From: Aselliscus stoliczkanus | Lineage: Eukaryota > Chordata > Mammalia > Chiroptera > Hipposideridae | Direction of reading: 5' to 3' | Length of the DNA stretch: 64,000 nucleotides | Assembly: GCA_033961575.1 (NCBI GenBank) | Contig: CM066735.1 | Location: forward strand, 86,307,449-86,371,448 | Part shown: one piece after another, positions 49,060 through 60,439 of the stretch | Numbering within the stretch: the first letter of the stretch is position 1 | How the letters are laid out: each line of letters begins with the position of its first letter | Made by a program: the position numbers and the translations under genes | Notes under the pieces: model-generated | Database searches by the model: none | Seen by the model: the letters and a program-made list of their open reading frames with translations, nothing else | What the model was told of the DNA's origin: nothing

Positions 49060-49425
49060 GCATTTCTTCCCCAGAGCTGTTTCCTTCCCAGCCACTGGAA
49101 TTTGGGCTGTCATGGACTTCCTTTCCCAAAAGGAATTTTAGCAGATGGAATGTAAGCATGTACTTGAAAGAGTCTTCTGCAGTTGGGCTTGTTCTGTAGC
49201 ACCTCTACTATCAGCAAGAGAACATACCGCAGACATCCTGCAGGTTCAAGTGCACGGAAACTTGTAGGTTCGACCCAGATCTGTGGACCTCCAACAAGAA
49301 CAGCTGCTACACTGGGTCCAGCCAAATCAACTGTCCTACCATTCCGCCAACCCACGGGGCTTTGACATTAAGTGATATTTTTAAGCCACTGAGATTTGGA
49401 GTGGTTTGTTGTATAGCACTTTTTA
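49060..49425 (+). mobile_element. MLT1-type MaLR LTR 3' part, sense
   Basis: 'gggcttgttctgtagcacct', 'ctatcagcaagagaacatac', 'cgacccagatctgtggacct', 'ttttaagccactgagatttg', 'gagtggtttgttgtatagca': the end of an MLT1-class LTR in sense. Confidence 0.65.
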
Positions 49426-49429
49426 AATG

Positions 49430-50140
49430 GAGATTTATTAATATAAAATTCCTCAGCAATACAATTCACCTTGTTTATGTATACCATCCTATGGATTCTA
49501 AAAAATGCATCTGGACATGAACCTACCACCACAATCAAGACAAAGCATTTTGATTACCCCAAAAGTCCCTTCATGCCTCTTCGCAGTCATTCTCCTCCAC
49601 CAGTCTCAGCCACTGTCAATCACTGATTTGTCTCTATAGTTTTGCCTTTTCCAGGTTGTCATATAAATAGAATTGTAAAGGATGTAGTATTTTGTGTCTG
49701 TCTCCACTTAGCATAAAGCAGTTGAGATCAATCCAGATTGGTGCATCTATCAGTAATTTTTTCTTCTACTACTGAGTAGTATTCCAGTGTGTGGCTGCCC
49801 ACCAGTTTATCCATTCCACACATGAGGGACCCTGAGCTGTTTCTGGCTCTGGCAATTATGACTAAAAGTACTACAAATATTCATACACAACTTTTGATGA
49901 GGACATATGTTTTCCCTTAAGTTGGAGTCAGTACCTAGGATTGAGATCACTGGGTCATATGGGAGTACCTGTTTATTAGAAATTGCCAGACTGTTCCCTC
50001 AAGTGGCTATGCCATTTTGCATCACCTACAGGGATGTATAGGAGTTCTAGTTGCTTCACATTCTCCTCGGGATTTGATGGTATCAGGTTTTATGATTTTA
50101 GTCACTTAAATAGATGTATAATGGTATATAATTATAATTT
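49430..50140 (-). mobile_element. Old L1M 3' region, antisense
   Basis: Antisense order: 'gagatttattaatataaaat', 'tacaattcaccttgtttatg', 'ttgccttttccaggttgtca', 'tataaatagaattgtaaagg', 'actgagtagtattccagtgt', 'ccacacatgagggaccctga', 'gatcactgggtcatatggga', 'gttccctcaagtggctatgc'. No intact frame. Confidence 0.82.
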
Positions 50141-52189
50141 GAGCAACATCTCTGTGGCAGTGCTTAAGTGATACAAACAATGAAGCGAATGTTATCCAGG
50201 TACATGTTTCCTGGTGCTCTGAACATCACAGTTACACCATTAGTTAAATAAAAATGGCAAAGGTTAAATGATGCCCTAATTGTCTGTGATGTAGTCTTTC
50301 AAAAAGATTTGAAAATCTATTAGCATTTCCAGAATGTCCAGTGACATTTTTTATAGCGCCAATACTATAGAGAAAATGTGTCAGTCCTTTGAAATGCTAC
50401 AACTACTGTATGTTTTTGTTTTTTTCTTTTGTTCTGCTTATTTTGTTTTTAAGGCCGGTTTTACTGATGGTATTTACTTTTAAAGACCAGCTAGAGTTGT
50501 TTTATTACTTCTGCTTTCTAAATAGGAATAAAATCCCAGCTAGGATCAAACCTCCAGGACAAAAAAAAACACACTTGAAGTCGGGAGAAAAGAATTCTTC
50601 TATGTTATAGTGTTTAATTTCTTTTCACAGTTTCAGGGAAATTAGGTGTCAAAAATGTGTTCTTTTCACTTACAACTTGTAAAGGTAAGGTAGGCAGTGT
50701 TTCAGTAGACTCCCTGCAGCCTATGTTGTTTTAAATGAAAACTCTATCAACCACAGGATATCATTTAGCATAATATCTGTTTTAATTATTGTCAATTATA
50801 AAGGAAATCAATCTAGGAAAAAATGAGATGGCATTTATATATTACCAATTAGCTTCTGGTTTAGTAGTTGCAAAAGTCAGGTCACCAGTGCCTGGAATTG
50901 CAACTGAGCAGTGACCTATTCTTTCTGCTAAAAGACTGTTCACGTGATAGACTGCAACCAGACCGCCTGCCACAATTCACCATGTTATTGGCCTGACATG
51001 CAACAAACATTCTTTCCACCAACCCTGGTGATTTTCAAGCAACCAAAAGTTTAGCTCTCAGTAATATTTAATGGAATGTTTCTGGTAGGGTGTTTGTTCC
51101 CATGGAAGAAAAGACTGATGAGGAAAAAAACTGTGTTCAACTATTGTATTTCTCACAATGAATAGGTAGGATACTAAGAGTTTTCCAGAGGGAAGTACTA
51201 GGATTGATGAGGAGACACTGTGCCAAGTCAGGTTTATTTCAATGTGAGGAATAACCATCTTCATCATTAGAGCTATCGACAACCTCAGAAGAAATAGCAT
51301 CCCCGTGTTCACTAATTCTAGGCAAAGTCTTAAATCACATCATCTGAGTGAAACCTAGCAGGTAATTCTCAGCTCTGGGGCTTTGTGATTCTGTTATTTG
51401 CATGTTTGTGGTATAGAAATAACCTTAGCATTACTTCTTGTGTGTCTTTTTAGAATGGATCTCCTCCTTTCCCATACCTCGTGATATCTATCTATTAATA
51501 TCTCTTTAGTTCTCTCCCTTTCTTTTTCTCTCCCCCTCCATCTCTATTTCTATCTCTCTCTACTGCTACCTCTATCTCTATCTCCAAGTTCATTTCCTCC
51601 AGCAAAAACTGAAGAGGGGGTGGGTAGGAGCACAGGGAGCTATATTTTCCAGGAAATACTGATCTTTTTTCAGTAAATTTGTTGTTGTTGGGACAGAAAC
51701 TCAATTTGAACTGATTATGCCTTTCCCCCTGTCCCAGGAAAGGGAGCATGTTGATTCATGTAAAAGAGGTTCAGAAAGGGCATGGACATGACTGGCTTAG
51801 AAGCCAATGAAATCAGGAACCGAAGCCTGCTTAGGACTCTTCATCTCTTGTCTGTGCTTCCCTCTGTGCTGGGTTCATCTCTCCTGTTGATAATCAGCTT
51901 TTCCACAGAGTAGGTGTCATGGCTTCTGGAAGCACCTGGATTTATAACTCAGAGAGGGACTGATCATCTTTCCTTTGAACCCATTCAAAAATATCCTAAG
52001 GAAGAGCATGAATTGGCTAATGTATCTACTCCTGTGCCTAAGAGGCAAGAAAGCTCCTACAATTTGCAACCCCATTGAACCATGTGGGGAGATAAAATAA
52101 TTAATGTCCACTGCTGGTTTGAGTTTCTTTATGTAAACAAACAGTCATAGCACTTTTTGTATGGTGGGTACTATTGTGTTTTTGAAATA
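50141..52189. other. Unique sequence, no gene seen
   Basis: Open frames at 50389-50610, 51058-51312 and 51495-51749 lack domains. 51500-51600 is pyrimidine-rich (TCTCTATCTC units). Confidence 0.45.
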
Positions 52190-52340
52190 TTCATAATTGT
52201 CACATAATCATATGATATCCTCTTATTTTCATTTTAGTGATGAGGAAACTAAGGCATACATAGTATTTGAGGGGTTGCATAGGGAAGAACTGGACAGAAT
52301 AGGCTTATATTCACATATCACAGCCTACTTAGCTTAGCAT
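52190..52340 (-). mobile_element. MIR-like SINE relic, antisense
   Basis: 'ttcattttagtgatgaggaa' and 'actaaggcatacatagtatt' follow antisense MIR ('ttttacagatgaggaaactgaggc'). Confidence 0.55.
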
Positions 52341-52919
52341 TCAGTCTGAGAACATTACGTTTGGTGCTATTTTCTCAATCTTCCCATCTCTCTTCTCCTT
52401 TTTCTTCATGGGTTTTTATCCTTTTACTGTGTCCTTTCCCATATAACATCTAGCATGTCAATCTCTTTGCCTGTTTCCCTGTCCTCTCCCAGTTGACAGA
52501 GGAATCATTTCTATCTGCATGAGATGTCAAGTTCTAGAAAATATTGGCATTCCTTGAGGAAGCAATTTTTCTTTTCTCAAATGTATCATGTGCAGTTAAG
52601 TGGCACTAAGATGGTGCCTGTCAGAGTCTAGAAGAGCTTTGAGGAATGAGTTATCTTCTCTATGGAAATACCCCAATCACCATTACTTGTGGGAAATACA
52701 GCATCACCTCAGAGATCGGTGGCCTTCAGGAAAAGTAACCAAGGTGAAGGGACATCCATCTCCATTCCCAGTGGGGACACTGCCATCTTCTCTAATGTGT
52801 TCATCTTGAGCGATAAAAAAAAAAAAAAAACAAAAAAAAAAACACCCTAACTAAATAAACAAAAAAAGATGGCAGAAAATAACCTGCAGTGACTTATGCA
52901 TCTTTCTTCATCCATAAAT
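52341..52919. other. Unique sequence with A-rich tract
   Basis: 52817-52853 is an A/C-rich run (A17, C, A11). No gene recognised. Confidence 0.45.
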
Positions 52920-53150
52920 AACTTTATATTTCACTTCTGGCAGCGGAGCCGAGCCAGGAGGTAATGAGCCATTGTGGAAAACCCATCTGTTGCTCACGAG
53001 GGGAAAGACCGGATTTATGGAGGAAGAATCTGGAGCATAAGTCCTGTTATTGTTAATAGGAATTGTGCATCTAATTGGTCATGCTGAAAATATGCCCTGT
53101 TATATTCTTTCACTGGCCAGATGGATGTGCTCAGCTGCAATGCTGAGAAG
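52920..53150. other. Candidate conserved non-coding segment
   Basis: About 230 bases of balanced, non-repetitive sequence with several homeodomain-like cores (TAATGAG, CTAATTGG) and no sign of a repeat family. This texture is typical of conserved non-coding elements, but conservation cannot be seen from one sequence. Confidence 0.25.
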
Positions 53151-54109
53151 AAAAAAATGTGCCTCAAGAATTTGAGAGTGGGAGTGGACACCAAAGCCAG
53201 TAAGGAACTGACAGTTCTAATGAGGATAAAGAGTACTTGTCCATGGGCCTGCTAAGTGGTGTCACATAGTCCAGTCCTCTGGGGTGGATAGCATTGAATC
53301 ATTTCCAGATCCCACCAGCCCCATGATTTGAAACACTTCTACCTCTCATTCCTTTGTAACTTGGCCTGTTGGTGCTTAATAATTGCTTTGAGAATTTCTT
53401 AAAATAGTGCTGGATAATGGCAACTGAAAGCCATTTTTCCCGGTCCTTAGTACTGTGGTGGTGGGAAGGAAAGACTGAGAAATCAAAAGCAGTTTATGCC
53501 TCATATAACTGAATTTCCTCCGGCCATGTTTGAATTAGATTTGGGGCAATAAGTTTCCTGACAAAAATGAGGTTTTGTATTTTAAAACAATTTCTGGTAG
53601 GTACATTGCAGGAGCTTAATACATGTTGAATGAAGAAGAATAAAATAAAGTAAAATGTTAGTGTATTATGGCTGAAATGGATCTGAAAGGTTTTCTTAGT
53701 CAGAGTATGCTGACTGCTAAGGGCTATAACTAACAATCCTTGCTTCTCAGTAATGTAATAAAGGTTCTGTGTTGTCGTGTCATGGTCCAATGCAGTAGAT
53801 GTAAAGAAGGGGTATGCGGCCTTAGGGAGAGCCTAATGCTCTCCACAGTAATTCTCCATCTTGGAATGCTATCAGCTTCCATATGTGGCCTCCAAGATCA
53901 CCTCAGAAGGAGAGGAGGAGCAAGGAGGATGGATTCTGACCAAGCCTTGGAGTGAGATATATTGCTTTCAATCCTTCTGCTGGCCCCAATTCAGTCATCT
54001 TGTCCAAAAGAACAGAGCATAGGCTGGAAAATGTAGTCTTCCCATATGCCTAGGAGGAAAATGAGCTGGATTTGGTGAAAACATGGAATTGTCACTGTTT
54101 CTGCACCCT
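53151..54109. other. Mostly unique sequence
   Basis: 53605-53640 resembles an L2 tail ('gcttaatacatgttgaatga'). 53690-53960 has a structure like an old LTR ('aaggggtatgcggccttagg', 'cctccaagatcacctcagaa'), not assigned. Confidence 0.35.
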
Positions 54110-54230
54110 TTAATCCAATCCTTTATTTTACAAATGGGTAAACTGAAGACCTGAGACTAGGTGATTTTCAGCAAGTCACATGGCAGTTTGGTGACAGTCA
54201 GACAAGAACAATGATTTCCTACTTCCTAAC
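54110..54230 (-). mobile_element. MIR SINE relic, antisense
   Basis: 'ccaatcctttattttacaaa' with 'tgggtaaactgaagacctga', 'cagcaagtcacatggcagtt' follows antisense MIR. Confidence 0.6.
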
Positions 54231-54240
54231 ACCATTGTAT

Positions 54241-54313
54241 GGAGGAGAGAAAAAAGGAGGAAATGGAAGAAGAAGGAAGGAGAGGGGAGGGGAGGGAAAA
54301 AGACGGGGGAGGC
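54241..54313. repeat. Polypurine tract
   Basis: About 73 bases that are almost entirely A/G, with repeated GGAGGGGAGG units. It could adopt triplex or G-rich structures. Confidence 0.9.
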
Positions 54314-55443
54314 CGTGGGACATCCTATAAAGATCCCCAGAGACGACTCGGAATATCAAAATTCATGTTCCTAGATCTGGCATAAGCTAGTGTAGTCATT
54401 CACACTTCTCAATTACCCTTCTATAAAGTGCAAAATTTGAACAGATGACTGCTGAATGCTTTGCAAGCTCTAACAGTCTCTACTTCCATTGAGATGTTAG
54501 GAAAAAGAAATAGAAATTATAAGAAAAGAGAAGATATTCAAGAGAAGGAAGTTGGTGTGAGATGAAAGGTGGCAATAAGGCAGAAACAAAGCAGGTAGCT
54601 ACAGCTTTCTGGGCATCACAGCTTACAAAGATGGCAGACGGGCCTATCACCCTGCGGTGACTGGAGATCATGAGCATCTCCTGGAGTCCACTTCTCTAAT
54701 GTCTCTCCTATTGTCTCTCCTTGCCCCCACCCAGTCGCCCACCCATCAGAGGCCCAAGGTGTGAGCATCCACTGCCTGACTATCACAGGCTTGTTTGCCC
54801 TTTTTCCTCCCTTCTCAGGAGCTCATCTCTCTCACCTACCTTCAAGTGTGCAAGCTGCAGCAGGAAAGAGATTAAGGTGACTCCATAGGAGCCTTCATTA
54901 ATTGCTCAAGGCCAGCCAAGCCTGGGAGACTCTCCTCATGTAGGGATGATAACAGGCCTCCACAACAAAGCTGCCAGTAGCAGTCTCAAATCCCTTTTCA
55001 ATTCTGCCCACTTTGGCTAGCTCAAAGGGTAAAGGGATCAATTTTTGAAATCAGCCTTTCCTTTAAACACTATCAAGTGGCAATGAAAGCATAAACAGAG
55101 GTAATCCTTCAAGAAGTGGCACTTCAGACTTACCAAGCACTTTTCATCTCAGGATACTGAAGTCCTTTCCAATCACTAATCACTTTTTTAATCCCTTTCT
55201 CTCAGCCCTGTGCTCTCAGAACCAGGTAGAAGCAATGTGGAGGCTGTGCAAGGAAGGTCAGGAACAGGGCTTTGAAGGGCCCTAGGGGAGCACTGCTCTG
55301 TTTCCATCCTCTATCAGGTTTCCATAAACATCATGAGCAGAAATAAATTATTGCTTGAAATAATGACTATCATATCGAGATAGCATTTCTCAAGCCGGTG
55401 GTGCTGTGGCTGGATCAATCACTTCATATCTCTTAGGGTCTCT
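54314..55443. other. Unique sequence, no gene seen
   Basis: Relatively GC-richer than the window average at 54640-54960, but without CpG clustering, exon or named repeat. Confidence 0.4.
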
Positions 55444-55983
55444 TTGTCTCCACCTTTGACAGGGTTAATGTGGGAAAATTTGCTAATCATTAGGAGAGAT
55501 GGGGATACTATGACCTTACACTGGAAACTCTCCAATGGGTTTCTATTTATGGAAAGTATAAATTTGTGCTACAAAACCAGGTGTGTTCGAAATAATCACA
55601 AGTCTTTGTTTTTTAAGGATCAGCCTAAATCAGATTTCAGATTTTATCTCACCAGACTGATGGAAGATTTGCTCTCAGCCCTTATGGATGCTGCCCCACT
55701 CCCACCCCCAGCAGAGTTCAGGAATTCCCAGGGTTTTATCCAGTCACTGTCCTGGGCCAATTTTTCTCATCAATTCCCAGTAAGATGTCCACTGACAAGC
55801 CTTGCTCAGTTCCTCCAGGATTGCTACCTGCTGCTTCTGCTCATGGTAATAGCAGCTGATTTCACATACTTCAATTCCTCAGGTTCTCTGTGTCCACAAG
55901 GCAGCTCCTCTCTGAGATCTCATTGCCTCCTCAGGGCTGCTCCCAGCATAGGGGGTGGTACATACTCCCTGCTCACAGGATAG
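55444..55983 (+). other. 179-residue open frame, probably chance or L2-derived
   Basis: The longest non-L1 frame in the window. It has an uneven composition (PPLPPPAEF near residue 86, QFLQDCYLLLLLMVIAADF near 127-145) and no domain or signal peptide at its start. Parts of the DNA ('ctctccaatgggtttctatt', 'gcagctcctctctgagatct') fit the positions of L2 ORF2 text ('ggtttccattgcacttagaa', 'cacctcctcagagaggcctt'), so an L2 relic is plausible. I do not call it a gene. Confidence 0.3.
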
Positions 55984-56639
55984 ATGGTTTCTAGCCCCTT
56001 CCTGGATTGGGAAACACTTTTCTTCTTTCCTTTAGTACCTCCAGTGCCATTCCACTATTTCCTTTCCTCCTTCACATTACCTTTTCTCAGCATAAGTCTA
56101 AGGAAAGATGCAAAAGCCCTGGCTCTTTGAAAAGGAGAAAACAAAATTATACAATGAACAGAATGTTTTAGAATTTATTTTAATAACGCATCATCCTAGA
56201 TCCTGTCACTAGGAAAACCACCACCACCTCAAATTACAGAAGGAAAAAAGGTTTGGCCAAAAAGATGCCAAGAAGCCCACCAGTGACCAGCACCTGCGAA
56301 TCTGTCTTCCCATCACTGTTGTTTACTGTCGAAAAGGCTAGTGGATCCTGAGATTTAGTAAAAAACTGCAATGGCTTGAGTGATTTTGAGGGAACTTTCT
56401 CAAAGACTGAATATTTTCTTGGTTCCGTGGTAGTTAAAAGATTAAGGATCAAAAAGTTCACCCAGCCCAACCTTCATCTGCACGTCATCTACCATCATAA
56501 GCCAACACTTTCTCTTGAGGAAGCTCATTCAGATAACAATTTTTGGACCAAATCTAAACTTCCTCTGGTTGATCACAATTCCATCTTCCAGTGTAGAGTC
56601 ACAGAGGTGGTTGAAAAGGAAATTAACCTCGGCGAAGTT
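55984..56639. other. Unique sequence, no gene seen
   Basis: Overlapping opposite-strand frames at 56234-56470 and 56376-56705 show no domain. Confidence 0.45.
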
Positions 56640-56860
56640 TCCATTATGTGCCAGACATTTTTAGGGCACTTTTTATATATGCTTCATACAAATTCTGAAA
56701 GGTAGCAATTATTGTTTCCATGATAGAAATGCAGAGTGGATTCATGGCAGTTCAGTGATTTGCCAAAGTCAGTTATAAAAGGAAAGAGCAGTGCTCTGAG
56801 TCTAAAGCAACACCCTTCCCGCCACACCATGGCTGTCTTCCATCTTATACATAGTCACCT
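56640..56860 (-). mobile_element. MIR-family SINE relic, antisense
   Basis: 'ccattatgtgccagacattt', 'tctgaaaggtagcaattatt', 'gttcagtgatttgccaaagt', 'ctctgagtctaaagcaacac' follow antisense MIR/MIR3. Confidence 0.65.
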
Positions 56861-56934
56861 ATGGAAGTGTTAAATTCAACACCATTGCCATGTCCCCATA
56901 AAATTCGCAAGGTTAATTATATTCTCACCATTAT

Positions 56935-57052
56935 TCTGTCAATAATAAGAGCAGCCGACATTACTGAAAGCTTATGGTCAAGACCTCTGGTCAGCACTTT
57001 ACATGGGTCTCCTCATTTAAATAGCTCAAGAACCCAATGAGGCTTGTACGAT
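56935..57052 (-). mobile_element. MIR 3' fragment, antisense
   Basis: 'agagcagccgacattactga' and 'gtcagcactttacatgggtc' with 'tcctcatttaa' resemble the antisense MIR tail. The SINE at 57066 inserted at its edge. Confidence 0.45.
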
Positions 57053-57065
57053 TGTACCTCTTTTT

Positions 57066-57175
57066 TTTTTTTTTTTTTTTTGAGGGCAGTGTCACTGGCC
57101 CTCACATGTGGGACCGAACCGGGGCCACTGGCTTCCCAAGCCAGTGCTTAACCGCCGCGCCACTCGGCCAGCCCC
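57066..57175 (-). mobile_element. tRNA-derived SINE (Ser/Leu-type head), antisense
   Basis: Third copy of the family. The reverse complement reads GGCCGAGTGGCGCGGCGG, then TTGGGAAGCCAG, GGTTCGGTCCC, 'gacactgccctc' and a poly(A) tail (T-run at 57061-57083). Flanked by TGTACCTCTTTTT at 57053-57065 and 57176-57188. The tail is an uninterrupted T20-plus run and CpGs are kept, so this copy looks the youngest. Confidence 0.94.
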
Positions 57176-57224
57176 TGTACCTCTTTTTTTATAGTCACAG
57201 AGTCTTTCAACTACAGGCCAGGTG

Positions 57225-57372
57225 GCTTGGTGTTTATAAGCATTGGCCCTGGAGTCTGACCATTTAACATTCAAAGCCAGCTCTTCAGTGCTGTGACTTT
57301 TGGCAAGTTACTCAGTCTCTCTAAGTCTCAGTTCCTAGTGTGTGATAATATAGGCATAATAATAGTAACCAC
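57225..57372 (+). mobile_element. MIR SINE, sense
   Basis: 'aagcattggccctggagtct', 'aaagccagctcttcagtgct', 'ggcaagttactcagtctctc', 'aagtctcagttcctagtgtg', 'ataatagtaaccactttt' follow MIR closely. Confidence 0.8.
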
Positions 57373-58075
57373 TTTTGGGGCGGAATCTAAGGAACAAAAT
57401 AAACAAACAAAGCAGAAACAAACTCATACAGAGAACATTTGATGGTTGGAAGATGGGAGGGGATTGGAGGTGGGTTAAAAAGGTGAAGGGATTAAGAAGC
57501 ACAAATTGATTGTTATAAAATAGTCATGGGGATGTAAAGTAAAGTATAGGGATATAGTCAATGATATGGTAATAACTATGTATAGTGTCAGGTGGGTAGT
57601 AGACTAGTCAGGGGGTCAGTTCTTAAATTATATGAATGTCTAACCATTATGCTGTATATCTGAAATTAATAGAAAATAATATTTGAAAGGGGAGAAAAAG
57701 GTGACGGGGAATAAGCGGTCCAAATTTCCAGGTGTAAAACAAGTAAGCCATGGGGATGTAATATACAGCATAGGGAATATAGTCAATAATATTGTGATAG
57801 CATGTTACGGTGTCAGATATTTACTTGATTTATCATGGTGATCATTTCTGTAGGTATATAAATGGTTTCTGCTTGTTTATTTTTATTTTTTAAGGAGGGC
57901 TCAGCTCACAGTGGCCCATGTGGCGATCAAACTGGCAACCTTGGTGTTATCAGCACCACACTCTAACCAACTGAGCTAACCACTGGCCACCCCTATAAAT
58001 GTTGATAATACTGTATGTTGGTTATATTTTTAATAAAGAAAAATCTTTAAAATTTAAAAAATAAAAAGAATTCGT
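57373..58075 (+). mobile_element. L1 3'-UTR end, sense, with internal duplication and SINE insertion
   Basis: Sense L1 3' tail: 'gagaacatttgatggttgga', 'gatgggaggggattggaggt', 'gattgttataaaatagtcat', then two related blocks each with ATGGGGATGTAA..AGTATAGGG/GCATAGGG..ATATAGTCAATAAT (57530-57600 and 57752-57830). A VES-like SINE interrupts it at 57865-57993; 'aataaagaaaaatctttaaa' with poly(A) ends it. No coding part remains. Confidence 0.82.
57865..57993 (-). mobile_element. VES-like bat SINE (tRNA-Ile-derived), antisense
   Basis: Reverse complement: 'ggttagctcagttggttaga' (A box), 'gtggtgctgataacacc' (anticodon stem-loop with GAT, Ile type), 'caaggttgccagtttgatcg' (B box region), then 'gagccctccttaaaaaataa'. 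Flanked by TATAAATG at 57857-57864 and 57994-58001. VES-type SINEs are characteristic of bats. Confidence 0.9.
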
Positions 58076-58734
58076 TAAAAAATATTTTCCCCCTAATAGT
58101 CAGGTGCAACCCAGCACGTTGCTATTCTCTGCACAAGGAAGATGAAGGTTGTGCAGTTCTATAGCACTGTGGTAGCACTTACTGACAGAACCACCAAATT
58201 AAGGTTACCTTTCTGCATCAATTTTTTTTAAGAGGCACCAACATGTGTCATATTAGGAAAGACCTTCCCCTCTCATACTTGGCCCCAAATTTCCAGCCCT
58301 ACCAGAGATGATAAACCCAAACTACGATATTACAAGCAAATAAACATCACTGGTACTTTAAATTTAAACTCTAGTTTTTACATTTTTAATACAGAGTCAT
58401 ACACAGAGACCACAAAACAGCATTAATCCTAACTTACAATGGGAATTGTTCAGCTACAAAATTAGGACATCTGAGGACAAAATTCTCTGAGTGACTAATA
58501 CACTCCCCTTCCTACGTCTTTGCCAAACTTCCGCAGGAAATAGAACCGTAATATAGCACATTGCAGAACATTTTTTTTTCCATTTTCTTCCTAGTAAAGG
58601 CTCTACTTAGTTGGAAGCAGAATGTCAGGATATCCTATAATAACCATGCACCTCTAGTATTTTTCCAGTGAAATACAAATTTAATAAATGACAGTTAAAA
58701 TCAAATAATTAAAGCAAACAACTACATACAAAAA
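58076..58734. other. Unique sequence, no gene seen
   Basis: No exon or named repeat recognised. Confidence 0.45.
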
Positions 58735-59030
58735 AATAGAGGAGCCTTGCTAAATTAATGCTGAGCAAAAAGAGGCCCAGATGAGTACACATGATGTGAT
58801 TTCATCTACATGGTGCTTAAAGCAGGGAATGCTAATCTATGGCTAGAAATCAGGATAGCAGCTGCCTTTGCAGAGATGGTGCCTAGATGTGAGCACAAGA
58901 GTTTCTGGGATGCTGGTCATGTACATTCTGTTTATGGATCTGGGTGCTGGTTATACGAGTGTGAAAAGTAATGAAGCTAAAATAGTGCACTTCTCTGTAT
59001 GTGATACTTTAATGAAAAGCTGACTTAGAG
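58735..59030 (+). mobile_element. Old L1M 3' end, sense
   Basis: 'gatgtgatttcatctacatg', 'gctgcctttgcagagatggt', 'ttctgggatgctggtcatgt', 'ggatctgggtgctggttata', 'gtgcacttctctgtatgtga', 'tactttaatgaaaagctgac': the standard L1M tail. Confidence 0.78.
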
Positions 59031-59585
59031 TGAAGAAATCCAAAACACCAGAAATGTATTCACACAAAGATATAAACACGAAAGAGTTTGCTTAACATTG
59101 TGGAAACTGCCAGAAAAATTGGGCATAAAAAGAGTCAAAATTTTAGTTAAAGAAAACAGTGCTTAACAAAGCCATCATACTCAGATAGCTACTCAGAGGA
59201 CAATGACAATTTTCTATATCCTCTTCTCTATCTTCAGTTTTTGAAAAACGATGCCTTCTTAAATTAAGCAGGAACTTACAGAATAGCAATATGAAAGAGC
59301 ATATATTATCTATTTACTAACCAAAACACCAAAAGTATTTCTCCCTATCTTAAGGATAGACAGGTCATTAAATCAATTTTGTGCAGGCTGAAATGTTGTT
59401 CTCCTAGAGAAGGAAGCCGGTAGTGGCTGCATGTTTAATTGTAACCTAACAGGGCTTCATTTTTAGGAAAACATAGTGCTATCCTAAAAACAGATGTCTC
59501 TGTAAATATGTTTTTTCCAAAGGAGTTTGGCATATTGGAGAGATGACCCATTTCTCCTTCCCACATCCTGGTGCTGTGGAGCCTG
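59031..59585. other. Unique sequence, no gene seen
   Basis: No exon or named repeat recognised. Confidence 0.4.
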
Positions 59586-60150
59586 TTAAAAAGCAAAAGT
59601 CAACCCGGTAAATTTGAAGATCTAATTGGCTTTATTTAACAATTCATGAATGGAGCAGCACTCCATGAAGCATGTAGAAGGCCACTCCAGGGGTTGTCCA
59701 AAATGAAGGTTTTTATAAGAAGGTTGGGTGGGGCAAGGGAGCTATTAACAAAAGAAAAATACTATTTTTAGACCAGGGCATTTTGGGGTGAGGAAGGAAT
59801 TGTCTCTTTTTTCTATGGGGGCTGCAGAGGGGCCATGTGACAGATTACTTTGTTGGTGTTGAGCAGAAGTTTTCAGTTGGGTTGATTAAGATTAGTGTTC
59901 TGAAAGGTTGAAAGAGCAATTAGGTCAGGAATTAAATGTAGGTGTGGTTTCATAGTCTTTAGTACAAGTGATGCCATTTTGGGCCTGTGGTTTTCTCTTT
60001 TACAAACCCAAAGCACTCACTTAATTGTTCTTCTGGGAAACCTTCCTCATACTTTGAGGCCTGGGGTGGGAGACTCTCCTTTGAGCTGCCAGTCTCAGTT
60101 ATGCTAACTCTATCACTGGATTTAGCATATCCCAGCTTGTCAGTTTCCAT
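59586..60150 (-). mobile_element. Probable ancient endogenous-retrovirus-type LTR, antisense
   Basis: Begins TGTTAAAAAGCAAAAGTCAA (antisense of a CA end). Read in sense, it has an AATAAA signal ('gttaaataaagccaattaga') about 60 bases before that end, as LTRs do. Text such as 'ctttatttaacaattcatga' and 'gaatggagcagcactccatg' is familiar from mammalian ERV LTRs, but I cannot name the family. Right boundary uncertain; no viral coding sequence seen. Confidence 0.5.
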
Positions 60151-60439
60151 GTTTATTTTTCACTCTGCTATGCATGCAATTTAAGCAGAGGTGAGGCAGA
60201 TGCGGTATTGCTCCGCCCTCATGCCCTCAGTCTACCTCAGCCCTTGCCTACAGCTGCAGGGGCCAGGGACTGTACACCTTAATAACTTTCTACTTTGAAT
60301 GTCTGAATCTTTGTCATTCTCTTCCTGAGGCCTTTCACCAAGGCTGCAGAAACTTGGTCAGCCAGACAGGGTAGACTTCCTATGCTGGGGACTTAATACT
60401 ACCAATAAGAGCTGGATATTGATGGATAAATGCTCTCAT
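60151..60439. other. Unique or unassigned sequence
   Basis: May include the remaining part of the LTR-like block to its left. No gene seen. Confidence 0.35.
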
